This document shows positions 15,649-23,302 of a stretch of DNA of 30,051 bases, piece by piece. Position 1 is the stretch's first letter, and each line of letters begins with the position of its first letter. Under the pieces are notes generated by a model, which saw nothing but the letters and a program-made list of their open reading frames with translations, made no database searches and was not told where the DNA came from. The DNA lies in the NCBI GenBank assembly GCA_910586965.1, contig CAJUMF010000042.1, positions 1-30,051 on the forward strand. The letters are read 5' to 3'. The position numbers and the translations under genes were made by a program. Source of the stretch: an uncultured Dorea sp. (GTDB taxonomy: Bacteria > Bacillota > Clostridia > Lachnospirales > Lachnospiraceae).

Positions 15649-16875
15649 TTATTTTATCAATCGTATATCCTCCATGCCATTGGCATCCATTACTATGTAT
15701 CTGTTGATACCAAAAGCAGGAAATATCTCCAGTATATTATTATTCATCTCTCCTTCAAATCGGTGAACTCCAAATCTGGTATAAATACTGCACTGTTTTC
15801 CATCATAAAGGATAATCTGTCCGCCCGATATCTTTGCAGATTTATAAGTTCCTCCAAAACCTCTGGATAACACCTGCCTGCCGGAAGAGTTGAAAAGACA
15901 CAGTTCATATCTGCTGGTTCCTTCTTTCTTCAAGAGAATCCCTATATATCTGCTGCTGTGGAATACACTTTGGATCTCTCCTTTTATCCTGACAGTTTTC
16001 GTCTCTTTAGGCTCGTCCTTTCCTTTAAAAATCGTCAGGCAGCCGTCTCCAACCGCAACTGATACCGTCTCGTTTATAAAAAAACCGGATCCAACAACGC
16101 TTCCTTTATATTCCTTTTCAAAGACCTGATGATCTATCTTTTCTGCTCCTGCTTCACCAAAATTATAATAACACACTCTCGAAGTCATCCCGCTGTCACT
16201 CACAGACAGATATACAACCTGCATCACTTCACCATCCGGAGAAATTGCAATATCTACCGGATAACCGACTCCCATCATGGAAGACTTATGCTCAACCAGC
16301 ACATTTCCCGCCGTGTCGTAACATATGATCCGCGGAGTTGATTCGTTTTTCAGGACGGCCGCCACAATTCCCTGCTCCGAGACCGCAATCTTCTCAACAG
16401 GAAGATTCGTTTTAATCTCTCCCTTCAGTCCCTCTTTCTGGAATACCATGATATAATTGCCCCCTTTGTCCGCTATGGCTGCCGACTGGTCATTCACATC
16501 CAAAAAAGGGTTTTTAATCTGGTAGGGCTGATTCCATTGTTCTTCACCACTGCTGTTCAGATAGGCGATACCGTCGCGGCTGTACTTAAGAACGCCGCCT
16601 GCGAATTCCTGATAGCTGTTGTCAGAAGCATTACCCACCTTATATGTACCCGCACTCCTCACCCCTGTATAAGTCTGCAGGTACATATACAGAAACGCCG
16701 CCGTACAGAAAACAGCCGTTATTATAATACCGATAAAAACTCTTCGCATGATTTTTGATCTATGCTGCCTGATCTCACCCTCCACCTCTTGCAGGTCCCC
16801 GCTTTGATAAGGATTCCCCTGCATATAGTCTCCGTCTCTCACAATATATAAATTCTTATTTTTCTGGTGTGCCAT
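15649..16875 (-). CDS. DUF5711-type membrane-anchored beta-propeller-like protein
   Basis: A 408-residue protein with a short cytoplasmic N terminus ending in basic KIMRR, one membrane segment (about 46-66) and a long extracytoplasmic part. The latter consists of repeated strands (GVLKYSRDGIAYLNSSGEEQW, split by short loops; AAIADKGGNYIMVF; VAVGDGCLTIF), suggesting a beta-propeller. The arrangement matches DUF5711 proteins of Clostridia, whose function is unknown. It lies between a LysM protein and a CvpA protein with short gaps, consistent with a cell-envelope complex; that is inference. Confidence 0.8.
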   Translation of the reverse strand: MAHQKNKNLYIVRDGDYMQGNPYQSGDLQEVEGEIRQHRSKIMRRVFIGIIITAVFCTAAFLYMYLQTYTGVRSAGTYKVGNASDNSYQEFAGGVLKYSRDGIAYLNSSGEEQWNQPYQIKNPFLDVNDQSAAIADKGGNYIMVFQKEGLKGEIKTNLPVEKIAVSEQGIVAAVLKNESTPRIICYDTAGNVLVEHKSSMMGVGYPVDIAISPDGEVMQVVYLSVSDSGMTSRVCYYNFGEAGAEKIDHQVFEKEYKGSVVGSGFFINETVSVAVGDGCLTIFKGKDEPKETKTVRIKGEIQSVFHSSRYIGILLKKEGTSRYELCLFNSSGRQVLSRGFGGTYKSAKISGGQIILYDGKQCSIYTRFGVHRFEGEMNNNILEIFPAFGINRYIVMDANGMEDIRLIK

Positions 16876-16931
16876 CCGTTTCCCCTTTTGTATCTCTTTA
16901 CATCTCTTGTACAGTATAGCACATTTTTATA

Positions 16932-18131
16932 TTAAGGTAACATTAATTTTTGCCCGATGATGATCAGATTGCCGTCAGTCAGACCATTCATGCGGCAGAT
17001 GTCATCTACAGACCCTCTATTCCCATATATCTTTATACTAATCTTATCAAGGGTGTCCCCCTTCTGAACAATATAATATCTTCCATCTTGTGACGGGCTC
17101 TGGACATCCGCCGTATCTACCGCCTCTCCTTCTTGACTGCCTGTCGTTTCAGATTCAGATATACTGTCGCCTTCAGGAATTTCATTTTTTTTTGAACTTT
17201 CTTTATCCCCGCTGTCTTCCTGACGCTCTTCGCTCTCTTTCGGCTCTTCCCCGGGTGTCACTTCTTTGCTGACCGCCTCTACCGCATCCGATGATTTCTG
17301 CGCTCCCGCCGGTTCCGGCTCCCCGGCCTCTTCCACCTTCGTCTCCTGGGACAGCGGACGGCTGACGGACTGAGACAGCGCCTCAAGAGAATTCTGTACT
17401 GCTTCCATTTTATCATAATTATTAATGGTCGAGATACCGATCACAAGCACTACGACTACAAGTGCCACACTTACCGCATAGGCAAATCTTGCACTCTGTT
17501 TTTGCTCCTTGTATTCCATCTTCTCCTTTACGGCACTGCGAAAATTCTTTGCAGCTCGATCCTCAACCATTTCGCTGGGTGTAACGCCGATCTTTTTGCG
17601 TGTATTGATCATATAATTCTGCATGGAAGGATTTTTTTCATAAAATATGTAATGTCCTCCCATCTGCATAAGCTCCCCGAACTTGTTGGCATAAAACACT
17701 TCTTCCTCCGAAGCCGCGTCGCGCCATACAAATACCGTGTTATCCTTCTTAAACCGTCTCTCATGGACTCTTTTAACCCCTTTGTTCAATCCTGCAGGCT
17801 GTCCTTCCCCAACCAGGCACCATCCTACAATCTCCTGTCCTGAAAAAAATGTCTTCTTTTCCTCCTCAAGCTTGTCCCACGCTTCCTTGCTGATCCTGAC
17901 CTCAGTTCCGGTAAGCTCCACCTCTTCAAGTCTCAGAGCACCCGCAACATACACTACATCCTGATCATTAAGCTTTAGAATCTCCCCCGTAAGCACCGCA
18001 CCTACTGCCGCGCCTTCCATCTTATCTTTCAACTGGTTCAAATAAGTATCTACGTAATCTTCCACATATATCTTTGGCTCGTCACAGACATTCCCTATCT
18101 GCTTTACATTTTTCGGAAACTCACGTTCCAT
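16932..18131 (-). CDS. Membrane-anchored LysM-domain protein with an unusual N-terminal domain
   Basis: A 399-residue protein. Residues 22-165 form a folded cytoplasmic domain, followed by a basic linker, one membrane segment (216-235), an acidic Glu/Ser-rich spacer (about 260-350), and a C-terminal LysM domain (352-399: YIVQKGDTLDKISIKIYG to IIGQKLMLP). LysM binds peptidoglycan N-acetylglucosamine, so the tail probably contacts the wall while the N terminus stays inside. The N-terminal domain has an EIVGWCLVGEGQPAGLN stretch that recalls the JAMM/MPN core without its metal histidines; this is a hypothesis. AGGTGAG precedes the ATG by seven bases. It is first in the LysM-DUF5711-CvpA operon, behind a region rich in 0A-like boxes. 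Confidence 0.82.
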   Translation of the reverse strand: MEREFPKNVKQIGNVCDEPKIYVEDYVDTYLNQLKDKMEGAAVGAVLTGEILKLNDQDVVYVAGALRLEEVELTGTEVRISKEAWDKLEEEKKTFFSGQEIVGWCLVGEGQPAGLNKGVKRVHERRFKKDNTVFVWRDAASEEEVFYANKFGELMQMGGHYIFYEKNPSMQNYMINTRKKIGVTPSEMVEDRAAKNFRSAVKEKMEYKEQKQSARFAYAVSVALVVVVLVIGISTINNYDKMEAVQNSLEALSQSVSRPLSQETKVEEAGEPEPAGAQKSSDAVEAVSKEVTPGEEPKESEERQEDSGDKESSKKNEIPEGDSISESETTGSQEGEAVDTADVQSPSQDGRYYIVQKGDTLDKISIKIYGNRGSVDDICRMNGLTDGNLIIIGQKLMLP

Positions 18132-18384
18132 ATACTCTCACCTCATTTTTACTTATTCTTTGCATATAATAGCATGGGGAAGACGCGATTTTTAGCAATC
18201 CATGAAGCCTGTCCCCAAAAATTTGCGACAAATCTCTCCCCCTTTTGACAAAATAAGGCTTTTCCCGACAACACATTTGTCGAATCCCGGATAAATATAT
18301 CGCCAGAAAACCAACGCTCCCGGCAGTCCCCCCTTCCTACCACAAAAGCTAAACGCAAGCTTTTACATTCGCACGACAAAAACA
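18132..18384. other. Intergenic region upstream of the LysM operon
   Basis: No gene is supported; a 76-codon minus frame here starts at TTG without a ribosome site. The region holds several Spo0A-box-like sequences (18224-18232, 18244-18252, 18276-18284, and a weaker one at 18372-18380). A TATTAT sits at 18166-18171 on the minus strand about 35 nt before the LysM start, but I find no properly spaced -35. Confidence 0.6.
18224..18284. promoter_or_regulatory. Cluster of Spo0A-box-like sequences
   Basis: Compared with the 0A-box TTTGTCRAA: TTTGTCGCA at 18224-18232 (minus, 8/9), TTTGTCAAA at 18244-18252 (minus, 9/9) and TTTGTCGAA at 18276-18284 (plus, 9/9). The first two are exactly 20 bp apart on the same strand, two helical turns. 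Their relation to the LysM operon promoter is inferred. Confidence 0.5.
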
Positions 18385-18461
18385 GCCCCCGACCGTTTCT
18401 ATATCCGGAGCGGAGGCTAAGCGCCAGCCTCGGAGCGAAGGATATAGAAACGGTCGGGGGC
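18385..18461 (-). terminator. Very large palindromic terminator of the transketolase operon
   Basis: A perfect 22-bp inverted repeat (18385-18406 with 18440-18461) encloses an inner GAGGCT/AGCCTC hairpin (18413-18418 with 18426-18431). On the minus strand it begins 27 nt past the transketolase stop and is followed by TGTTTTTG. The apical part carries two near-identical CGGAGCGgAG/CGGAGCGaAG copies. An alternative small hairpin GGGGG-CGT-CCCCC (18456-18468) overlaps one arm. Confidence 0.75.
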
Positions 18462-18487
18462 GTCCCCCACGTCCTAAACGTATGCGT

Positions 18488-19429
18488 TTACTTCACAAAC
18501 TCTTTTACTTTTGCATAGATGCTCTCTGCATCCAGCCCATATTTCTTAATCAGTTCTGCAGCAGGTCCGGACTCGCCGTACACATCGTTCACGCCGATCT
18601 TCAGAACCTTCGCCGGAGCTTTTTGTGCCACTACATCACACACTGCACTTCCCAGTCCGCCGATAACAGAGTGCTCTTCCACCGTCACGATCTTGCCGGT
18701 CTTTTCTGCTGCCGCGATCACTGCTGCCTCATCTAACGGCTTGATCGTATGCATATTGATCACTGCCGCGCTGATTCCCTCTGCCGCAAGCTTTTCTGCT
18801 GCCGCCAGAGACTCTGACACCGGAAGTCCCGATGCGATGATGGTCACATCTGTACCTTCTTTAAGGGTAACTGCCTTGCCAAGCTCGAACTTATACTCCG
18901 GATGATCATTGATCACCGGAACCGCAGCCCTGCCAAATCTTAAGTACACCGGACCTACATGCTCGTAAGCTGCCTGTACCGCCGCTTTTGCCTCGATATC
19001 ATCCGCCGGGTTTATGACAACCATGCCCGGGATCGTGCGCATCAGGGCAATATCCTCGTTACACTGGTGGGTCGCACCGTCCTCCCCTACGGAGATACTT
19101 GCGTGGGTCGCACCGATCTTTACATTAAGTTTCGGATAGCCTACAGAGTTGCGGATCTGCTCGAAAGCACGTCCTGCCGCGAACATTGCGAAAGAACTTG
19201 CAAACGGAACCTTTCCTGTAGCAGCGATTCCCGCCGCAACGCCCATCATGTTGCACTCTGCGATACCGCAGTCGATGTGGCGCTCCGGGAAAGCTTTCTT
19301 GAACGTCCCGGTCTTTGTCGCTGCCGCAAGGTCTGCGTCAAGTACAACTACATCGTCATATTTCTTTCCTAATTCTATCAAAGCATTACCGTAGCTTTCT
19401 CTTGTTGCAATCTTCTTTACTTCTGACAT
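18488..19429 (-). CDS. Transketolase, C-terminal subunit
   Basis: The 313-residue pyrimidine-binding plus C-terminal half of a split transketolase, which transfers two-carbon units in the pentose phosphate pathway with thiamine diphosphate. The catalytic Glu58 of the pyrimidine domain is in GIAECNMMGVAAGIA. HASISVGEDGATHQ follows, then the C-terminal domain with VEEHSVIGGLGSAV. It overlaps its partner's end by 13 nt, so the two halves are coupled. Split transketolases are normal in Clostridia and archaea; this is not a frameshifted gene. Confidence 0.94.
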   Translation of the reverse strand: MSEVKKIATRESYGNALIELGKKYDDVVVLDADLAAATKTGTFKKAFPERHIDCGIAECNMMGVAAGIAATGKVPFASSFAMFAAGRAFEQIRNSVGYPKLNVKIGATHASISVGEDGATHQCNEDIALMRTIPGMVVINPADDIEAKAAVQAAYEHVGPVYLRFGRAAVPVINDHPEYKFELGKAVTLKEGTDVTIIASGLPVSESLAAAEKLAAEGISAAVINMHTIKPLDEAAVIAAAEKTGKIVTVEEHSVIGGLGSAVCDVVAQKAPAKVLKIGVNDVYGESGPAAELIKKYGLDAESIYAKVKEFVK

Positions 19430-20253
19430 AATGCTTCACCTACTTTCTCTAAATCTGCCATTGCCGTAGCGTACTGCTCATCGTTCGGAGCCGCGCCGTG
19501 CCAGGATGCCTGATTCTCCATAAAGGACACGTCTTTTCCTTTCACCGTCTTTGCGATGATCGCCGTCGGCTGTCCCTTTGTCTCTCTTGCCTCTTTAAAA
19601 GCCGCGTCAATCTCGTCAAAGTTATGTCCGTCGATGTTGATCACATGGAAATTGAACGCCTCAAACTTCTTATCGATCGGGTACGGAGAGTTAACGTCCG
19701 TGATCGCACCGTCAATCTGAAGATTGTTGTTGTCCACGATAACTACCAGGTTGTCAAGTTTCCTGTGAGCTGCCAGCATGGAGGCCTCCCATACCTGGCC
19801 TTCCTGGATCTCACCGTCTCCAAGAAGCGTGTATACCCGGTAATCGTCTCCGGATAGTTTCGCGGAGATTGCCATACCTACAGCCGCAGAAATCCCCTGT
19901 CCCAAAGAACCGCTGGACATATCAACACCCGGGATGTGCTTCATATCCGGATGTCCCTGAAGGTAAGAGCCTGTCTTACGAAGGGTCTTAAGATCCTCCA
20001 CCGGGAAGAATCCTCTGTTTGCAAGGGTGGAATAATAGCCCGGTGCTGTATGTCCCTTGGACAATACAAAACGGTCACGATCTGCCTTCTTCGGATCTTT
20101 CGGGTCAATATTCATCTCCTCAAAAAACAGATAAGTGTAGATATCTGCCGCGGAAAGGGAACCGCCCGGATGCCCGGATTTTGCACTGTGAACGGCTGTC
20201 ACAATGCCTTTGCGAATTTCATTCGCAGTTTTCATTAACTCTGATTTGTTCAT
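19417..20253 (-). CDS. Transketolase, N-terminal subunit
   Basis: The 278-residue thiamine-diphosphate-binding half of transketolase. SGHPGGSLSAADI and SKGHTAPGYYSTLA are the early active-site segments. The cofactor and Mg motif runs from GDGEIQEGQVWEA (145-157) to DNNNLQIDG (174-182). It follows the aldolase gene by 39 nt and overlaps the C-terminal subunit gene. AGGAGGAACATC precedes the ATG. Together with the aldolase/transaldolase-like enzyme it covers the non-oxidative pentose phosphate branch. Confidence 0.94.
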   Translation of the reverse strand: MNKSELMKTANEIRKGIVTAVHSAKSGHPGGSLSAADIYTYLFFEEMNIDPKDPKKADRDRFVLSKGHTAPGYYSTLANRGFFPVEDLKTLRKTGSYLQGHPDMKHIPGVDMSSGSLGQGISAAVGMAISAKLSGDDYRVYTLLGDGEIQEGQVWEASMLAAHRKLDNLVVIVDNNNLQIDGAITDVNSPYPIDKKFEAFNFHVINIDGHNFDEIDAAFKEARETKGQPTAIIAKTVKGKDVSFMENQASWHGAAPNDEQYATAMADLEKVGEALCQK

Positions 20254-20292
20254 GATGTTCCTCCTGAATTATATTTATGCACAAAGCAAATC

Positions 20293-20946
20293 TTACTCTC
20301 CGAATACCTTCTTGTAGTCAGCCTGGAATTTTGCAATACCGGCGTCCGTCAGCGGATGCTTGGTCATCTGCTCGATAACTGCGTATGGTACTGTCGCGAT
20401 ATGTGCGCCTGCAAGTGCGCAGTCTGTTACATGCATCGTGTGGCGTACGCTTGCCGCGATGATCTCGGTCTTAATATCCGCTACCCGGAAGATCTCTGCA
20501 ATCTCTGCGATCAAATCTGTCCCTCTTACAGAGATATCATCCAGACGGCCAAGGAACGGTGATACATAAGTAGCTCCTGCTCTTGCTGCAAGAAGCGCCT
20601 GGTTCGCAGTAAAGATCAGGGTAACATTCGTCTTGATACCCTCTGCGGTAAGCGCCTTACAAGCCTTAAGCCCCTCCACGGTCATCGGGATCTTAACGAC
20701 CATGTTCGGGTGGATCTTCGCAATCTCGCGTCCCTCTGCGATCATCCCTTCTGCGTCAACAGTCGTAGCCTTTACCTCTCCGCTGATCGGTCCGTCTACG
20801 ATAGAAGCGATCTCTGCGATAACCTCCTCGAATACACGTCCTTCCTTTGCGATCAAAGATGGATTCGTGGTAACTCCGCAGATTACACCCATGTCATTCG
20901 CCTTCTTAATGTCCTCAACCTTCGCTGTGTCGATAAAAAATTTCAT
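20293..20946 (-). CDS. fsa: Fructose-6-phosphate aldolase / small transaldolase
   Basis: A 217-residue class I aldolase of the TalC/FSA group. Lys85 in MVVKIPMT is at the Schiff-base lysine position; VTTNPSLIAKEG and the C-terminal HPLTDAGIAKFQADY are typical. I start at the ATG at 20946 with AAGGAGG before it; a longer frame from 20988 has no ribosome site. Members act either as fructose-6-phosphate aldolase or as transaldolase; adjacency to transketolase and the absence here of another transaldolase favour a transaldolase role, as an inference. It heads the fsa-transketolase operon, behind three stacked promoter candidates. Confidence 0.92.
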   Translation of the reverse strand: MKFFIDTAKVEDIKKANDMGVICGVTTNPSLIAKEGRVFEEVIAEIASIVDGPISGEVKATTVDAEGMIAEGREIAKIHPNMVVKIPMTVEGLKACKALTAEGIKTNVTLIFTANQALLAARAGATYVSPFLGRLDDISVRGTDLIAEIAEIFRVADIKTEIIAASVRHTMHVTDCALAGAHIATVPYAVIEQMTKHPLTDAGIAKFQADYKKVFGE

Positions 20947-21008
20947 TTTTTGTTCCTCCTTTTGCACTGTGATCTTCCTCACTGTCATCGACTTGTTTCT
21001 ATAGTGAA

Positions 21009-21038
21009 ATTATAGCTCAAACAGGGAGTTTTGGTCAA
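21009..21038 (-). promoter_or_regulatory. Proximal promoter (P3) of the fsa operon
   Basis: -35 TTGACC at 21033-21038, 18-bp spacer, -10 TATAAT at 21009-21014 on the minus strand, giving a leader of about 55 nt. It is the best sigma-A match of the three. Confidence 0.75.
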
Positions 21039-21042
21039 TATG

Positions 21043-21070
21043 TGTATATTTTTATTAATAATTTTTTCAA
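21043..21070 (-). promoter_or_regulatory. Second promoter-like module (P2) of the fsa operon
   Basis: -35 TTGAAA at 21065-21070, 16-bp AT-only spacer, -10 TATACA at 21043-21048 on the minus strand. From the -35 onward it matches module P1 at 21 of the first 25 positions, so the two look like copies. Confidence 0.5.
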
Positions 21071-21153
21071 CTAATAATTTCTATTTATCAATTTCGTTTT
21101 CATCCGATTTTACCCGTTATCGTTAAATCTTCTTTGCGAAATGGATTTCTTGC

Positions 21154-21181
21154 ATAAAATTATTACTAATAATTTTGTCAA
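21154..21181 (-). promoter_or_regulatory. Distal promoter (P1) with a palindrome in its spacer
   Basis: -35 TTGACA at 21176-21181, 16-bp spacer, -10-like TTTTAT at 21154-21159 on the minus strand. A perfect palindrome (21156-21176; arms AAAATTATTA and TAATAATTTT around one base) fills the space between the hexamers, where a repressor would block polymerase. The palindrome is AT-only, unlike the CG-centred operators typical of LacI proteins. Confidence 0.55.
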
Positions 21182-21192
21182 ATACATTAATT

Positions 21193-22287
21193 TTATTTTT
21201 TTCGGCTCCTTGCGTAGGAAGTCGTCCCGCGCACAATAAGCTTCGGCTCATATTCTACATGATAGGTACTGATCGGCTCAATATCCGAGTATTTCTCTGC
21301 ATCCGAAGCAATCTTTTTCATAATGATATCGCAGGCATCCCTGCCCTTAAACACGACGAAATGCTCTATGGTGGTAAGGGACACTTTATGAAGCCTTGCA
21401 AACAATGTATTATCACAGCCCATCACCGACACATCCCCCGGCACCTTAAGCTTCGCTTCATGGAGTGCGTCCATGATCCCGAAAGCGATCATATCATTTA
21501 ACCCGACAATGGCTGTAACATCATTTCTTTCACTCAAAAGTTCTTTCGTAAGCTCATAGCCGATCTTGTACTCCGAATCAATGTGCGCCACATCCCGGTC
21601 AAGTTCCTCCTTCGCCGCCTTGATGATGACATTCTCCTTAATCCCCGCCTTATCGTACTCCTTTAAAAAGCCTTCCACACGCTTAGAGCGCTGCTTTTGC
21701 CTCACCGTAAGGGGCGGCGCGATATACGCCACGCGGCGGTGACCAAGCTCTAAGAGATGTCTTGCCATCAGGCGGCCAAGCTTGGAATTGTCAAGCTCCA
21801 CTGCGTCCACATTCTGCTTTTCGTTCTGGTTATTCACGATAACCACCGGGATATGCCCTGCAAGCTCCTCCACCAGCCCCATAAAGCAGTGGCTTGGATT
21901 GCAGGTGTATATGATCCCGAGAGGGCGTATCTGCCACATCATTTTCAGATACCTCTCTTCCATCTTAAGGTCCCGCTGGGTGTTGCACACAAAGAGACCG
22001 AAGCCCTGCTCCTTCGCCCGAAGCTCGATTCCCTGCAAAAGCATGACATAGTAAGGATTCGTAAGGTTCGGGCAGAATACAACAAGAAGCTTTTCTTTTT
22101 TGACTCCTTTTCTCCCTTTTCGTTTCTGGGGCACATAACCGAGAGCCGCTGCCGTCTGTTCTACCTTCTCCACGGTCTCTTTTGAGAATGAGACATTATA
22201 TTTTTTATTTAAAACCATAGACACCGTGGACTGGGATACTCCTGCCGCTCTCGCAATGTCTGTAGACGTAACCTTCTTTCTGCCCAT
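21193..22287 (-). CDS. LacI-family transcriptional regulator
   Basis: A 364-residue DNA-binding regulator. The N-terminal HTH is clear (VTSTDIARAAGVSQSTVSMV, about 6-25), followed by the hinge with ALGYVPQ and a periplasmic-binding-like sensor domain (VVFCPNLTNPYYVMLLQGIE, IVGLNDMIAFGIMDAL, VMGCDNTLFARL). The effector is unknown; neighbours suggest a sugar or sugar phosphate. I start at the ATG at 22287, eight bases after AAAGGGG; a GTG at 22293 is too close to that site. It lies 18 nt after recR and 246 nt before fsa, so control of fsa-transketolase is a reasonable guess. It is a little longer than the usual 330-350 residues, mostly from a basic linker (KRKGRKGVKK). Confidence 0.9.
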   Translation of the reverse strand: MGRKKVTSTDIARAAGVSQSTVSMVLNKKYNVSFSKETVEKVEQTAAALGYVPQKRKGRKGVKKEKLLVVFCPNLTNPYYVMLLQGIELRAKEQGFGLFVCNTQRDLKMEERYLKMMWQIRPLGIIYTCNPSHCFMGLVEELAGHIPVVIVNNQNEKQNVDAVELDNSKLGRLMARHLLELGHRRVAYIAPPLTVRQKQRSKRVEGFLKEYDKAGIKENVIIKAAKEELDRDVAHIDSEYKIGYELTKELLSERNDVTAIVGLNDMIAFGIMDALHEAKLKVPGDVSVMGCDNTLFARLHKVSLTTIEHFVVFKGRDACDIIMKKIASDAEKYSDIEPISTYHVEYEPKLIVRGTTSYARSRKK

Positions 22288-22305
22288 ACGCACTGCCCCT
22301 TTGCC

Positions 22306-22902
22306 CTACAATTCTGTTCTTCCGTCCAACGCCCGAAGAAGCGTGACCTCATCGATATACTCCAGATCCCCGCCGACAGGAACCCCGCTGGCAATCCTCG
22401 TTACCTTGACACCCACCGGCTTTATGAGCTTGCTGATATACATGGCTGTCGTCTCCCCTTCAAGACTGGAATTGGTCGCGATGATCACTTCCTCCACATC
22501 ACCCTTAAGCCTTGTAATAAGCTCCTTGAGACGGATATCCTCCGGCCCGATCCCGACCATAGGGGAGATGGCCCCGTGGAGCACATGATACACACCGGTA
22601 TATTTCCCCGTCTTTTCATAAGCCGCCAGGTCTCTCGTATTCTCCACCACCATGATCGTCTTATGGTCACGCTCCAAGCTGCTGCAGATCGGGCAAAGTT
22701 CATTGTCCGTCAGCGTACAGCATTCTTTGCAGTAACGCACATTCTCGCGGGCCTCCACCATCGTATCTGCAAGGCGCAAGACATCCTCTTTGGGCATATG
22801 TATCAAGTGAAAAGCCAGCCTTGCCGCTGACTTTGCACCTATGCCCGGTAGGCATGAGAATTCTTCAATTAATCTGCTTATCTGGTTACTGTAGTAATCC
22901 AT
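22306..22902 (-). CDS. recR: Recombination protein RecR
   Basis: A 198-residue protein of the RecFOR pathway, which loads RecA at single-strand gaps. It has the N-terminal HhH region (FSCLPGIGAKSAARLAFHL), a zinc finger with Cys58/61/70/73, and a Toprim domain (MVVENTRDLAAYEKTG, GPEDIRLKELI). The C-terminal part holds ATNSSLEGETTAMYI and IASGVPVGGDLEYIDE. The ATG at 22902 has AGGAG seven bases upstream, which argues against a longer upstream frame. It follows ybaB by 25 nt, the standard dnaX-ybaB-recR order. Confidence 0.97.
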   Translation of the reverse strand: MDYYSNQISRLIEEFSCLPGIGAKSAARLAFHLIHMPKEDVLRLADTMVEARENVRYCKECCTLTDNELCPICSSLERDHKTIMVVENTRDLAAYEKTGKYTGVYHVLHGAISPMVGIGPEDIRLKELITRLKGDVEEVIIATNSSLEGETTAMYISKLIKPVGVKVTRIASGVPVGGDLEYIDEVTLLRALDGRTEL

Positions 22903-22927
22903 ACATAGACTCCTTCTAAAAGCTTCC

Positions 22928-23284
22928 CTAGAACAATCCCGGCATACCGCCGCCCATTCCTCCGGTGAACTTCGACATTGCCGAGGATGTCTCTTCTTCC
23001 ACCTTATCAAGGGCCTCGTTAACTGCCGCGACGATCAGGTCTTCTAACATCTCCACATCCTCCGGATCTACAACTTCCTCATCAAGCTTCACTTTCAAGA
23101 GCTTCTTTGTGCCGGAAACCGTCGCCTCTACTGCCCCGCCGCCTGCAGTCGCCGTAAATTCTTTCGTCTCAAGCTCCTTCGCCTGCTCCTCCATCTGACG
23201 CTGCATTTTCTGCGCCTGCTTCATCAGATTCGCCATGTTCCCGGGCATACCACCGCCGCCTGGGAAGCCTCCTCTTTTTGCCAT
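22928..23284 (-). CDS. YbaB/EbfC-family nucleoid-associated protein
   Basis: A 118-residue DNA-binding protein that probably coats DNA as a dimer. A Gly/Met-rich N terminus (GGFPGGGGMPGN) precedes the helical NLMKQAQKMQRQMEEQAKEL, and VEATVSGTKKLLKVKLDEEV is the conserved beta core. A glycine-rich tail ends the protein. I use the ATG at 23284 with AGGAGG nine bases upstream; a TTG two codons earlier is too close. It lies between dnaX and recR as in most bacteria. Confidence 0.94.
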   Translation of the reverse strand: MAKRGGFPGGGGMPGNMANLMKQAQKMQRQMEEQAKELETKEFTATAGGGAVEATVSGTKKLLKVKLDEEVVDPEDVEMLEDLIVAAVNEALDKVEEETSSAMSKFTGGMGGGMPGLF

Positions 23285-23302
23285 AATCAAAATCCTCCTA
23301 TA

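Noticed and set aside
18149..18379. Minus-strand 76-codon frame before the LysM gene
   Set aside because: Starts at TTG without a ribosome site, has no recognisable domain, and lies over likely regulatory sequence.
19417..20253. Transketolase broken in two by a frameshift
   Set aside because: Each half is complete, has its own start and matches the split transketolase subunits normal in Clostridia; the 13-nt overlap is translational coupling.
21156..21176. The AT-only palindrome as a terminator for the LacI gene
   Set aside because: A stem of A-T pairs only would be too weak, and its placement between -35 and -10 fits an operator better.
21174..21182. Perfect 0A-box match TTTGTCAAA upstream of fsa
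   Set aside because: It is the reverse complement of the TTGACA -35 region of promoter P1, so the match is explained without Spo0A.
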